The notes: generated by a model from the letters alone, not told the origin. A DNA stretch of 64,000 bases from Capsicum annuum (GCF_002878395.1 NC_061119.1:12110237-12174236), one strand, 5' to 3'. Shown: positions 46,407-58,899, counted from the stretch's first letter. Made by a program: numbers and translations.

Positions 46407-47465
46407 TTAGACAAAGTTGTTTTGAATCTCTATCAGATCCTTTCCCTTTCCCTGGTTGGTTAGGGATTCCTTCATCTGCACAGCCTTCAGTGTGACAGTT
46501 AGATGGGTAGAATCCTGTGGTTTGAGGATCCTCAGATGACATTTCTTCAAGCTCTCTGGAGCATATACTAAAGTAGCTTCTCTGCAAGGCTCCTTGAACT
46601 TTTTGTGGAATATGTTTCCCAGAGGGTAGTCCTCTGTGTTTTATTCCCCAGAAGAGTCTAGGATACCCTGGAGTTCTTGGTTGCATTGTCTGAGTGAGTC
46701 TATTGGAGGTGTGCTTCCTCCTTCTAGGTTTCCTTCCTGAGATAGGCAAGTGTTGTTTTTGAATAGTTGGCCTTGAGGGGTCCAGGGAATGAAGAGTGGG
46801 CTGACTAGAGTTAATGACATTTTTGTTGGAAAGAATATCAGACTCTGAAATATTTGATTCATTAGGAAGTTGTATTCCTCTGTTAAGAGATGTCCATGTT
46901 GCCCAGATTTGTAGCTTGGATCAGGGCTTGCATCCACATTTGGTTCCCTAGCCTTTGGACTGCATGATCTATGCAGTCTCTGACCAGTTTTGCCAGGTAG
47001 TGTGGGTCTTGCAATACAAGGACTACCGACTGGTTTTGGACTGATGCATTCAGAGTGATGCTCATGTCTTGGAGTATTATCTCGAGCCAAGATTGTGGAG
47101 TGTGTTCTTGTGGGAGTAGGGCTGACACAAGAAATAAGGGGTTGTTTGAAGCTTGTGGAGTTCCCATGTTGGTGTTTTCTATTTGTGGTACTGATTTTGT
47201 TTGAAGGTAAATGGCCATTCTGATTGCCTTCCCCCTGATAAGTAGGGGTTATAGCAAGTGGGGTGGAGTTAATTGATTCGACCATGGAGGTCTTGTCAAG
47301 AGCTCCAAGGTGATGATTACTCAGATCCCTTGATGGGATAATGAGAGATAATGAATTAATGTGGGAAGTGGAGGCGCTGAGGGTGGAGTGCAGAGTGCTG
47401 ACAAGGCACTCTATAGGGTATTGGGGGGCCCTCTCCTTGACTACAGGGCAGTAGTTGGGTTTGAG

Positions 47466-48668
47466 TTAGTCAGAGGGAGAAAAAGGGTTAAGGTTTGAGT
47501 GGGGACCACTTGTAAAGTTAGGACCTAGCGTATGGGTGTGGGAAGAGTGGTTGACTTCGTTGGTCAACGCCGTTGAGTCATTGCTTGCCGACCTAATTTT
47601 TCTTTTTTTCTTTTTGTTTTCAGGGGCGGGGGAAGTAGTTGGGGGTAGAAATTTACCTGTTGCTGCATCGAAAGCCTTTACCGGGGTTGTGGGGTGTCCA
47701 ACTCTTTTCCCGGTTGAGCTGTCCTGGATGGATTGCCCTTTGGATTTTGCATGTCTCTTAGGAAAGGTGACAATTTCCCAGGTTTCCTCTTTGAATGAGT
47801 GCTTTGGCTCAGCTTCCATGCTGTTGGTTCCTGGTGTGTGTGGTGCCATTTCTGGTGCCTTGGTGCAGTGTTGAGCGGTGTGACCGATGCGACCACAGCT
47901 AGTGCACAGAGATCCTTCCCCCTCATAAATAATCTGTTGTTTGTGGATGCTAACAACGATGAACTTTTTGACGGGGCGCTGTAGCGGGACTTGGACGCAT
48001 ATTCTCGCGTAGCGCCCCCTCAACGTAGTAGATATACATGAATCAATCTTCAGTAGTGCTCCTATTTTCCTCCCGATTTTTCCTAATATGCTTCGATCAT
48101 AAAATTCGGTCGATAAATTTGGTAGCCTGGCCTAGATCGCCGTGTGGGTGGGCGTAGAGTTATGTGGTGCGAAGTTGGGTTCCCATTGCTTGACGGATAG
48201 GAATTTTTCAGTAACGAACCATGGTCCCTCATGGAGAGCTTTGTTCTTATTCTCGATTTTGTTGAATTTTGCTATGTAGAAATCTTCCCCCAAATCAATT
48301 AGGATGAGGTTTTCGGTGGGCTTCCAGAGAGCGATGAGTTTCGTACGCAGATATTGGTGCCCGATTCGCTTGCCCACTAGCTTTACAATAACGGAGTGTT
48401 GCCATGGGAGGTAGAGTCGATCTTTCTCTTCTTTTGAGATCGGGATCGTGTCTTCGTCTGTTGTTTCATCGGAGTTTATCGCATATTGATTGGTATTTTC
48501 GTAAGATCGATTGAGATCTGTGCTCTTATCTGTAAGTACATCTTTGAAGCTTTGCTTCTTAGCTAGATCTATGTCCATAGTGTCGCTCTGCGTGGGAGGA
48601 GGTGGATCTGGGAGTTTCGCTGGGGGTTGGTGTGCTTCTGTGTCCGGTTGGTCGGTATTGATGGTCAT
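47466..48668 (-). pseudogene. LINE ORF1 with DUF4283-type domain and CCHC knuckle
   Basis: The frame from ATG 48668 runs to 47466 with a single internal stop, TAG at 48134-48132, where the family has Trp before RLPNL. The N-terminal part is acidic and proline-rich; the middle has LVGKRIGHQYLR and HEGPWFV, typical of DUF4283. The knuckle CTSCGRIGHTAQHC (CX2CX4HX4C) follows at about 47910-47870. ORF1 proteins bind element RNA. The one nonsense codon is the main visible lesion. Confidence 0.8.
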
Positions 48669-48716
48669 TTTCTCACGGGATTTACTTTGACTTGTGACAT
48701 ATTATTATATATATAG

Positions 48717-51000
48717 ATATATTGATATATAGATTTCATATTTATTTACTTCTTTTATTGTTTTTAGTTATTTAGACTAACAAAATATCTACTTTCTCAA
48801 TTGATGATATTGACTTAAGTAAAATATATCAAAAATTAAGTATTCAAAGTAAATTAATATAGTAATGAAGATGCATGGTGAAAAACAATGGAGATGAGAA
48901 TACTTGAAAAAATAAATAATATGATAATCAAAGTTAATTAAAAAATAATATGTAATATTAAAATCGAAAAATAAGCTAGTAGAAGAGTAATAATATCAAT
49001 ACAAATAAAAAAACTAAACAACACTCGACTATATACTAATCTTCAATTATAATTCTTAATATACATTTCTTCCTATCTAAATTATGTCCACATTAAATTA
49101 CAAATATATTATATCATGTCGAGTCGATTCTTCCCTACCAAAAAAAAAAAGATGGTCATCAACAAAAATCAACAAAATGAGAAAAATTATATAATCAAAT
49201 GGTCATCGAATCAATCAAGTTCCTAATAAAGCAAATTCTTATTGACTACGACTATAAATTTGTAAATTAAATTCTTTTATCTTATATATATTCTTCAAGA
49301 CCTAAAAAGTATTTTCATTGATAAATTAATTATCTTACTATTAAAGTCGTCTCCATTAACACGTCATTAGATTCTTTAGTTAAACTAGGATCAGTGAATA
49401 AATCACAACATTAATTACATGATATCGAAAATATTTCCATTACGAAAATCATTTGACAAAAAAAAATAAAAAAATCTTTTTTTACGAGTCCTACTTAATG
49501 ACTTTTTTTTATTACTTTCGGGAAGTGTCCACTCTTTTTACGCGATCTTAAAATTGAAATTGAGGTTTTTTTTAACGATTCAAATAGGACAAATAACATT
49601 AATTTTTAAGTGATATCTTTATCCTGAACATGATATTTGATACCGTTGTATCAATCAATGTCACATTCAGAAAGATAATGAACAATTGGCAATTTTCTTT
49701 TGTACGAACGATGAAGTTTGAATAATTGTGTGGGTCAACACAATATATTCTCCAAATTTGATCTTTTCACTAAAATTGGTGGTCCATAGCTGAAAAGGAT
49801 GGTAAATAGATTTAGATAATTGAGAGTATTTTGAAAAATATTTACCACAAGATTATTACTCGATTTATTTTAATTTATTTGTCATATTTTTTTTAATTCA
49901 TTTGAATTTTTTGTTTTTCTTGTTGATCACTTTTTAATTAAACTCTCCTCGTCATAAGATTAAAAAATATTTTGATATATTTTATATATCTTTAGTTCTA
50001 GTCTACAAAATCTTTCTCATTCTCTTCGAACTCCACTTATGTGAAATTATACTGAATATATTATTGTTGAATTTATCAAAAATAAACTGCACCTTCACAA
50101 AATAGCATGCATACATCACCCTTTTCACACTCTACTTGTGTGAAATTACAATGAACATGTTATTCTTAATGATAGTTTGTAGCAAATACCAAAGAGAAAA
50201 AACATAAAGCCACCCCTCTACATGTCCGATTTTTTCAAAAAGATATCTAAAACTATACAAGAGATCTATTGCCACGTGGCAGTTTTATATTAGTTTAGGA
50301 ATATGCATTTCTTACCCATTGACATTACACTTACTCTGAAAATGTATCAAAATAATGTATTTATTATAGTTGAAATTAATTTTGTAGAATAATAGGTCGT
50401 CCGTATAGTTTAGATATCTTCGGATAAATTGAGAGGTATCTTTTCTCAATACCAAATGATAAAACTTCAAGCAAGAAACAAAAATTAAAAAAAATATTAA
50501 TACTCCATGGACCAATGCAGGAAGTTTTTTAGAATTCTACTCTTATCGAAATAAATAAATAAATAAATAATATAATACACACGTTTAAGCATCACTACAC
50601 ACGTCAAAATGTCACACACCTATCTTTTTCAAAGAAGTTGACAATGCAAAAATCAACAAGAACATCCACAAGTTTATATCAAATCAAGAACTTCAACCTT
50701 AGCAAGTTACAAATCAAAACAAAACTAATACAGCTTAGAATCTAAGTTTTGTATGTTTTTACTGTATAAAATATTTTATATTATCAGTAAATTTGATCTA
50801 TTATTGCAGATTACTTAAATTTTTTTTATATATATAAGAAAATTAGGTAACCTGCAATAGCATGTCAAGTTTATCTGATAGTGTGAGATATTTTGTACAT
50901 CAATTATGTACAAAACTTAAATTCTGACGTACTGATAATATATTCATTAATTTGAAATAAATATCCGTTGTAAATAAGTTTTTACGGAAAATAAGAGGTA
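48717..51000. other. AT-rich region without recognisable genes
   Basis: I find no coding similarity, only short chance ORFs. Confidence 0.45.
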
Positions 51001-51105
51001 TCTATCTTTAATTATCTTCATGATTCTCCACGGGCAAATTGTGATCTACGTGCAATCTGATTTAGTTAAGGTTCCAATGCAAACACCAAACACATGAAAC
51101 AACCC
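51000..51105 (+). mobile_element. SINE-like repeat, 3' half
   Basis: GATCTACGTGCAATCTGATT, AGTTAAGGTTCCAATGCAAAC and ACCAAACACATGAAAC correspond in order to 14165-14220, followed by an A-rich tail. Confidence 0.5.
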
Positions 51106-51721
51106 CCCAAAAAAAAAGGTAAGTCAATAAAAGCAATTAGTCTTCTTTTGCCTTCTGCTCACTACAATGCAAAGATCTTATTTTATTATCTGTAGGTGGC
51201 AAAGTCAAACCTATACTTGTATTTAATCAATTATTAAGTAGAATATACATTTGCAGGCACTGGACATACATAGATTGACAAATACTATAAGATAACTAGA
51301 TAGGTCGTGTCAGCATAGATCAATATATATTATTTTTATCTCAATTTATGCGACACAAATTTCTTTTTAGATAATTAATCATATTTTTAATATATTTTTA
51401 GATACTTTACCTTTTATGTAATTTTAAAATAATATATGTTACTCTATTTGTCCAAATTTTTATGGCATTGATAGTCTATGTTACCTTTTACATTAAAAAT
51501 TATTAATTTTTTACTACTTAAATAACTTATAATAATTAATTATGAGTGATATAATAAAGTCGCGGGTGAAGCATTTAAAACAACCTTGTCATAAATGTCA
51601 CAGATTTCGTGTTTGTTTTTTCATGCATTGCTATAATAGAATTCAAGTTTTGGTTGTGGCATTTTATTGTTTGTAATTGTGGGGAAAATGCAATTCTCCC
51701 CGTGATATGGAAGGAGCCTAA
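51106..51721. other. AT-rich region with a possible MITE remnant
   Basis: TATTTTTATCTCAATTTATG near 51330 resembles the end of a Stowaway-type element, but no matching second end or TA pair was found. No gene seen. Confidence 0.3.
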
Positions 51722-51835
51722 GTTGTTCGGACTCTTTAAAAATATCTATGGATGCGTGTCGAATCCTCTAAAAATAATATATTTTTGAAGGATTCGGCAT
51801 GGGTGCGGCAACATATTTGGAGAGTCCGAGCAACT
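51722..51835. mobile_element. Fold-back MITE-like repeat, copy E
   Basis: The most complete copy: outer arms GTTGTTCGGACTCTTTAAA and TTGGAGAGTCCGAGCAAC, inner pair GTCGAATCCTCTAAAAAT and TTTTTGAAGGATTCGGC. Confidence 0.75.
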
Positions 51836-52990
51836 TGACTTCAACTCGTCTTCACTCTGTCAGTTGAACACTTCAACTTACAAAATGATCATCTAGACAC
51901 CTCCGTCACGTCAGCATGGATACCCATGAGGTACATCTGGGATGAGTTGAAGTGTACATTCTCAAAGTTTGGAGTTTTTAGCTGTCAATTGAGGCCAAAT
52001 TTGAGAGAGATCAACATAAACTAATTCAACTTTCAATCCAGGCCAATATAAGTACCTCAATAGACAGAGGAATGAACAGTATTAAGTAATTTCGTTTATT
52101 ATAGAAGGCTATTCATTGAAAAACAGAACTTCCTCCTATAATGGCTCAATGATATGTTGTTCTTGCAATACGTTGCGAAAAATTAAGTTTTTCGCTACAC
52201 GTAAAAGGATACCTTTGTGAATAGGATTCAGGAAAAACGGATTTGACTCATTCATCTGCAGTATTAGTTGAGTTGTTCTGCTCTATCTGTCAGCACAAAT
52301 TGTCCTCGAACGCGTGGTCGCTGCACTGCTAGTTTCTTTCTGTTCTGGTATCGAACCTAATGGACGAACGATGACTTTCCAGAGGTAGATCGAGGATTTG
52401 AAGTTTATTGATTCCTATGATGACCTCAAGTTAATATACAATCGTCATAATGTTACCAGTTTGAAAGAATACATCGTATTTCCTGAACCGCAGCCACTTG
52501 CATCACCGCCACTTTTACTTGTGCCGGCTAACCCGTGATCTCAATTCCCATTTGTACTTCCAATCTGCCCGGTGCTTCCATGGTTACTCTTATTTTCGTT
52601 TGTACTTCGGGTACACAAAATTAGTATATGCAGAAAAATAACTTCAACTAGAGTTCAAGTATAAATAAGAACACAATGAAGTATATCAAATACCCTCAAC
52701 ACAAGATCAAAATGACTTTTCCAAGAGGTGTATTTTATTCTTTCAGAAATTAAGATGAAATAGAAAATAGCCAAGTCGTCCGAATTCACGGAGTTTCCTT
52801 AAGGAAATACCCGAGGTTGTGGAATTTTTCCTCCCAGGATAAAATGGCTAAACAGACAACTGTAGCGGTACCTCAAACGGTTGGAATATCTTCGAACGTA
52901 CAAAACACTTTGATTGATCACACAAAGTAATTTGGAAGACAAGAAGTAATTTTGTATTCTGAAATTTTCGTACCAAAACCTGTGAAAGAA
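51836..52990. other. Unassigned, more complex sequence
   Basis: Base composition is closer to genic DNA than in the AT-rich blocks, but no long frame or domain is recognisable. It may be part of the same LTR-type element as the following repeat block. Confidence 0.3.
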
Positions 52991-53758
52991 AGCAGGTTTT
53001 TATAGCCATAACATGCCTCTTCTGAAAAGAGGCCATGGTTCACTTCAAAGGTTGCACCTTTTCTATAAATTCATGTCTGTTCATCAAGGAGTGTGTTTGT
53101 TCTGAAACAGTCATGTCATTTCATGCGAATCAGTGTGTTTGTTTCAAAACATTCATGTCTGTTCATCAAGGAGTGTGCATCAGTTCGAAACATTTCTTGT
53201 TCAAGCCATGCGAATCAGTGTGTTTATTCCGAAACAGTCATGTCAGCCATTTTCAGAAGGGTTTGCATCCTTCTGAAACTAAATATCAGTTCGAAACATT
53301 TCTTGTTCAAGCCATTGCATCTATCATGCGAATCAGTGTGTTTGTTCCGAAACAGTCATCAGTTCGAAACATTTCTTGTTCAAGCCATTGCATCTGTTAC
53401 TGCATGCTGCATGTATATAAATGGAGTTCCGAAACTCTGGAGTAAGGAATTTACTACATTTTTCCTTGGCATTCTTCGGAACAACAAAGACGGCACAAGG
53501 CATCCCTTATTCCTCATCTTACTTATCCATGTGAGAGTGTATTTCACAATATAAACACTTTAAAGCTTCTTTCTTCCACCAATGTGGGAGAATTTAGTAA
53601 GCTTTCCTATTTTTGAGTACACTTTCCATATTGGTGTGATCTCAATTTTTCTCTTTCACTTGGTTTTTCTGATAAAGGGGGAGGCACTTTCAACAAAATT
53701 TTCTTCATTTTCAAGGCTCAAATCTGAAATCTTTGATTAATGGTGGGGCAATTCTAAC
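52990..53758 (+). repeat. Repeat-rich, LTR-like block
   Basis: Between 53035 and 53400, segments such as GCGAATCAGTGTGTTTGTTC, CGAAACAGTCATGTC and CAGTTCGAAACATTTCTTGT recur three to four times. A TATA-like ATGTATATAAATGG lies at about 53409-53422, and the block ends GGGGCAATTCTAACA. Clustered upstream repeats before a TATA box are common in retrotransposon LTRs, so a solo LTR is possible. No matching TG start or target duplication was found. The 153-aa ORF here is a product of the repeats. Confidence 0.4.
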
Positions 53759-54530
53759 ACTGCACCACTATCCACGTTGATAATTTAAAGATATTTTATT
53801 ATCAATATACGTTAATTGGACTTGAGAATACTTTACTCTTTCGGCATTTCAAATTCAAGTCCAGCTTACATTAATTCAAATGAAACAAAATGCTAGAATT
53901 TGTTTGATGAAGTTAAAAAAATATAAAAACTGAAAATAAACTTGAAAAGTTTTAGATTTTTATGAAAATTGAGTTATTTTATGAAAATAAAAATAAATTA
54001 AAGAATACAAAAAGTGAATTAAAAAATAGTGAAACAACTCTTGAGTTTTTTAGAGGTGTTTTTTAAAAATTCAAAAATAGTGAAAAAATATTTTGAAATA
54101 TTTAGTAATAAAGTGAAATGTATTTTGAAATATCGTGAATAATATTTATGGTCAAACACCTACTTAGTTTACTTTAAATTTCAAGCATTCCATCCGATTT
54201 ATTTATTTGTTTTGATATTTTTATGTTCTATTAAATATTAAAAATAATAATTCAATAAATTATTTTTATTTATTATTATTATTTCAATTTAACATATACT
54301 AATTGTTTTTTCACACTAATTTCATTCTATTTTATTATATTAAAGGAAAAATAAAATTTAAAAATATTTTATTTATTTAATTTTAAAATAATAAATAGTT
54401 TATACTCACATTAGTTATGTTATGAATTAAAGTGAAGCAACTGCAAAAAGTAATTAGATCAAAATCTTAGATCTATGTTATGTCATCTGCTTCTGTGCTG
54501 TACTATGTGTTTGTGTGATATCTCTTGACT
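53759..54530. other. AT-rich region without recognisable genes
   Basis: Nothing recognised. Confidence 0.4.
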
Positions 54531-54652
54531 TGAGCCGGGGGTCTTTCGGAAACAGCCTTTCTACTTCATCAGAGGTAGAGGTATGGACTGCGTACATCTT
54601 ACTCCCCAGACCCCACTAAGTGGGAATACACTGGGTTTGTTGTTGTTGTTGT
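54531..54652 (+). mobile_element. TS-type SINE, well preserved
   Basis: GAGCCGGGGGTCTTTCGGAA, then ACAGCCTTTCTAC, GGTATGGACTGCGTACATC, CCCCAGACCCCACTAAGTGG and ACACTGGG, ending in (TTG)n. This is the canonical TS order. Confidence 0.9.
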
Positions 54653-55247
54653 ACTTGGTTTTTCTCCATTTTCCATTCACACTTCTTATTTACTATGAAC
54701 CCAACAGTTACTCCCAGAAGCACTTCCATTCATACAAGCTTTAATATCATGCACGGGATTACTCCCTTGTAATTTCCAGACTACTTCTAGTGATCCCATT
54801 GGGAGTCCTTGTAATATTTGAGGATGAATTATATCTGAAAAAATCGTACAACCATCGAGTAAAGGTAAATCTTCAAACATTTCATTCAGGAAAGAAAATA
54901 AAAGATAAATTTAGATTTCTGATGCATCCACAGCTTTGTGTTCAATCTCTTATGTCAATCTGAGGATGAGACACATCAGCAATCGCAACATGACATTCAC
55001 TTGGTGGACAATTACCAATTTGGTTTTCCATCTTCAAACTATTTCCAGTGCACTCTTCTGTCTTGCGTCAAGCTGTTGTACTTGGAAGCACAATAGCATT
55101 TACAGGTTCTAACTCTGAATCTCTAAGCGAACCAGTGATAGAGAGTTTGCCTTTTTCAGCGCCATCTGTAATGGGACGACATGCATGATACATGTCAGTC
55201 AGCAAACAAAACAGAACAGAACAGAAGGACGAAAGAGGCTAAGTCAC
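54653..55247. other. Downstream part of the PRR7-like locus, no clear exon
   Basis: A 64-aa minus-strand ORF (54686-54880) and an open stretch near 55080-55180 may be decayed PRR exons, but no diagnostic motif is present. A CCT domain, expected at the C terminus of PRR7, was not found. Confidence 0.35.
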
Positions 55248-55667
55248 GGTCTTTGCCAGGTTCTTCTTGGCAATCTCCTGAGGGGTTCGTGTCATGTGTG
55301 ACTCCATGTGAGTAGAGTTTTCTGCATTCGAACGGATAACTTGCACACAAGTGCTGCCTCCAGGCTCAGGTGCTTGATTACACGGGCGACACTGTTTCAG
55401 AGATATCAACTTGAACAGCCTGTTTTGTCCAATAACTCTGGAAATAGAAGTTTATAGTATAAAAGAACTGCTTATCATATAAACTCTCTGGACTTTCCGA
55501 TGGTAACTAAGATTTAAGAATTTGATACAGCATATGAAGAACTAATATGCTAAATCATGCAAGATAATGTAATACACGAAGAACACATAGCATATTGATC
55601 TTCCTTTTGCTATTTCTCCACTTCAGTGAGAAGCTTTGGATAATTAGTTCTTTCTAATATTAAAGCT

Positions 55668-55706
55668 TTTTGGTGGGAATATGCTGCGTATGTTGTTATT
55701 GTAATA
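55668..55706 (+). repeat. TS SINE 3' fragment
   Basis: GGTGGGAATATGCTGCG, then TATGTTGTTATTGT, matches the 3' end of the TS family. Confidence 0.5.
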
Positions 55707-55707
55707 T

Positions 55708-55800
55708 TGTGCATCTTGTGCACACCTCGACTAATCCACCGTGTACCTGTTGCCACTAAAGCTTAGGCATATCTGAGAAGGGATCACCTACTCCTTCACT
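55708..55800 (+). repeat. Fragment of the CACCTCGACTAAT SINE-like family
   Basis: GCACACCTCGACTAATCC, GTGTACCTGTTGCCAC and AAGGGATCACC follow the order of 8404-8523 and 9662-9865. Confidence 0.5.
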
Positions 55801-57239
55801 CTCAGAACCTGATTTACACATTTTATGATGTGTTGATCTTGTGAAACAAGAAATCTCCTCAATCACCTTACACTTAAAATCGCTACTTCAAAGAATAGTC
55901 TCATCTTGAGTTCAGGACTACTCCGATTACATATTAATCTACTTCAGGTTCTCTAACTAATACTTCAGCCGGAATATGGATAACATATTTCTTCCATTTA
56001 AACCATTTCTTGATCTTTTTTCCTGCTTTTACTACACGAGAAGCTGCCTCCCCTAATTAAACTTCAACAAAAAATTGGCGTTTTGTGTGTGAAAGAAGAC
56101 ACAGACAAATTTTCAGAGATATCCTTTTCCCACATAACAATTGACATTTCTGAATGAATGTTATCATATGCAGCATATGATCATTATGAGAAGTACCAAT
56201 TAGACTAAGAAAAGCACAAAGGCAAAAAAGATGATACATCTAGTTCAATACTTTTACATGATTGCTTAAACATTTTAACGAAGAGAGCATCATCAGAAAC
56301 AATTACGATAAATGTTTGTGTCTTACTGTAACAGCAGGAGCTAAATAGTTAAACAGATAACACATGGTACAGAAGGACTACTTAGTTTTAGGACGCTCAT
56401 TTTCAAGGAAAAATGACAAGTTTCATCAATCAACTCTATGAAAAATTACAATGCAATCTTTTTCATCCCAATACGTAAAAGAGATGAACCAGAAAAGAGT
56501 AAGAAAATTGCAAAACCTCTATGTCACTTCCATCATCACTTCCCTTTCCAAGAGGAGCATTTCTCTGATTATCTTCCCCATCATAGCTACCAATATCGTT
56601 GGCAGATTGTTCGCTGCTCTTTGACTTCACAGATTTTCGGGTTTGTGTACCACTTCCGCTTCCACTAGACTGAGAAATCAGAAACGGAAATGAATCAACA
56701 ACGGAGGGGAAGGACACATATTGGCAGCTAGTTTTAGAAGATGCTAAATGCATGGTTTGCAAGAAAGAAAGAAGGCTAGTAAACAAATTCCGCCTCGTTA
56801 ATGAACAGCAGATCATGGGCCAATCTTATCCATTATGAATTAATCAAGAATAGTGGTGACTTACACTTTGGCACCTTCTCCAGACATGCTGCCACAGATT
56901 CTTGATCTCGTTCTTTCGTATCGGTTGCACAAGGAAGTCGGCTGCACCTTTCGATAAACACTTGACGTGACATCACTGCACATCACCCTCATCAGGTGTA
57001 GATGAAAATATGGATAGATGTGAAAATCAAAAGCCAAACTGTGCGTTCAATTTAGCGTCTTTCCTGCTTATTATGTTTCAAAAAGAATGGCTCCTTCTAT
57101 ATTTGATAACGCTCTAATTCCAGCATCCTACATGGATTGTTTAAGAGTATTACACACGTATGTTGTTTAAAACCACAAGATTCAGAAGTCTCCCTATTTG
57201 CTTAAACTCCATGCCGAATCAAACTAACACACTTGAATT

Positions 57240-57255
57240 GAAACGGAGGGAGTAG
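57240..57255. repeat. Isolated Stowaway-type end
   Basis: AAACGGAGGGAGTA is the usual right end of a Stowaway element with its TA. No left partner was identified upstream. Confidence 0.35.
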
Positions 57256-57504
57256 AAGTTTCACAACAGCAGATTGGTTAAACTGGCCAAACAGATTACT
57301 TACCGATAGCAGGAATATTCTTGTGTGTCTTGTGGCTCATGATTTTGATAGACAAGGCATTACCACCTCACTTAGCACTACATCGATTTGATTTGTACCA
57401 TTTTCTAATATCTTCCAAGCTTGCAATCCATTAGCTGCTTCTATAACTGCAAATAACCAATCGACATAGAGACAATAAGAGCCGTAAAGATGGTAAAGTA
57501 GCAA

Positions 57505-57640
57505 CCAACAACAACAACAACAACAACATACCCAATGTAATCCCACAAAATGGGTCTGGGAAGAGTAGAGTGTACGTAGACCTTACCCCTACCTCGTAGA
57601 AATAGAGAGGATGTTTCCAACAGAACCTTCAACCTCGGCT
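57505..57640 (-). mobile_element. TS-type SINE, well preserved
   Basis: The minus strand reads the TS body with GTAAGGTCTACGTACACTC, CCAGACCCATTTTGTGGG and ATTGGGTATG, then (TTG)n. It lies in an intron of the PRR7-like pseudogene. A short TS 3' fragment also occurs at 57872-57903. Confidence 0.9.
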
Positions 57641-58899
57641 TAAATAAAGCACATCCAAGCAGTTCGATAAAGGGAATACAGAAACAAGAGCAGTAACTAC
57701 AATGTCATCATGTGAAATGAAGAGCAGTACACAACATACAGACACAAAATAATGTGATATTCGAAGAACAGAAAGCATAGGTGATACCCAAAGAACAAGA
57801 AACTATGAGAACAGTGCTAAGGTAGTAGCCAAGTAAAATATACTTTCAACAACTAACAGATATAGTGTAGTAACAACAACGTACCTAGTAAAATCCCACG
57901 AAAACAGATATAGTGTTGTCATGAATTAAAAAATAAATAAATAAATGGAAAAGAAGGATAATGTCCAGTCAGCTAAGCTGTTTCAACTAAATTTTATCAA
58001 TTTACAAAACTAGAAATATTTTTTCGACTGAACATCACAGGTGATGAAACTTGAGACTTCACTAGGACGAACACTCTATATTTCTGCAGCCAGTTTATAG
58101 TTTGAGCTGATAGGTATAGCTTAGCGATACTGAACAAGACTTCATTTTATCAACGTACAAGTTCAGGTTACTTTAACTAGATTGCTTGAAGATAGTGCTA
58201 GCCCTTCAACTGCAGTTTCTCTGGGATTTAAACCAATATACCCAACCTCATTAACCCCTTATAAAGCAATCGTTTTAGCTGATTAGGAAGATTAATAATT
58301 CACTACGGCAGCTCAAAAAGGGTAACTTGGTGCGCAAAGCATCCCGTGTTAACAGCTCAAGTGAGGTCTATTTAGCATCTATTCTCACTACATCTAACAA
58401 GCACAACTCCAGATGTACCTACAACCTTGTTGAATTAGTCTACAACATCGCAGCTCTTGAATATCTAGACAATAAAGTTACCCTTTTCTCAAAAAAAAAA
58501 AAAAAAAAAAGAATATCGACACAATAGAAACAACTGACTATTGAACGTTACATATTTAATATGATGAAGAGAACTCGTAGAGAAAGAAAAGACGCATACA
58601 TCTATAAGGAGGAAGAAGAAACAGACCTTCATATTTGCAATTTCGAAGTAAAGCAGTAACAATATGTCGCGTAGAATAATCATTCACCACCAGAAGCACC
58701 TTAATGGAGGTAACATGAAGAAATCTTTCCCACATTTAGCTTGTAATGTCCCCACACACCCACCTCGTACATCACCGTTAACAGTCTCAACCTTAAACTC
58801 ACAATCCTGACTTACATTTTCCCTCTCTTGCACTAGTCTGTTGCTAGTTACTTCGTCCTCGTCTGGGTATTCTTTGTCTCCATCACCCTCGATAGTCAT

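Larger units (their letters stand above)
42190..48700 (-). mobile_element. L1-type LINE, nearly full length, inactivated
   Basis: Read on the minus strand, the order is ORF1 with an N-terminal DUF4283-type domain and a CCHC knuckle, then ORF2 with an AP-type endonuclease, reverse transcriptase, zf-RVT domain and a C-terminal RNase H-like domain. That is the plant L1 layout. Both ORFs are broken. The 5' UTR is only about 30 bp before AT-repeat flank, so the 5' end may be truncated. I saw no clear poly-A at the 3' end. AT-rich flanks (TTATTATAT near 42155 and ATTATTATATATA near 48702) may be the target duplication. Confidence 0.85.
55248..58899 (-). pseudogene. PRR7: PRR7-like pseudo-response regulator, decayed
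   Basis: Exon remnants at 58899..58627, 57446..57304, 56975..56865, 56669..56517 and 55437..about 55250 keep GT/AG borders and follow PRR7 in order. The first covers the N terminus and REC start (STRHIVTALLRNC). Next come VIEAANGLQAWKILEN, LSEVVMPCLS and KIMSHKTHKNIPAI, then [16 protein letters not shown] and [11 protein letters not shown], then SGSGSGTQTRKSVKSKS, and finally YWTKQAVQVD. PRR7 proteins are nuclear transcriptional repressors of the circadian clock. Lesions seen: a frameshift before the REC start, loss of several residues after PCLS, a deletion after the VMS equivalent, Lys to Gln in the REC motif (LVQP for LVKP), and a frameshift after ETVSPV. No CCT domain follows. A functional PRR7 presumably exists elsewhere. 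Confidence 0.75.

Noticed and set aside
46641..48023. Plus-strand ORFs opposite the LINE (for example 47536-47874)
   Set aside because: They are antisense shadows of LINE ORF1 and the ORF1-ORF2 linker.
53035..53554. Overlapping ORFs of 136 and 153 aa
   Set aside because: Two frames of the same tandem repeat block; peptides mirror the DNA repeat, not a protein family.
54686..54880. 64-aa minus-strand ORF
   Set aside because: Compact but with no recognised motif; it may be a decayed exon of the PRR7-like locus, but support is too thin to call.
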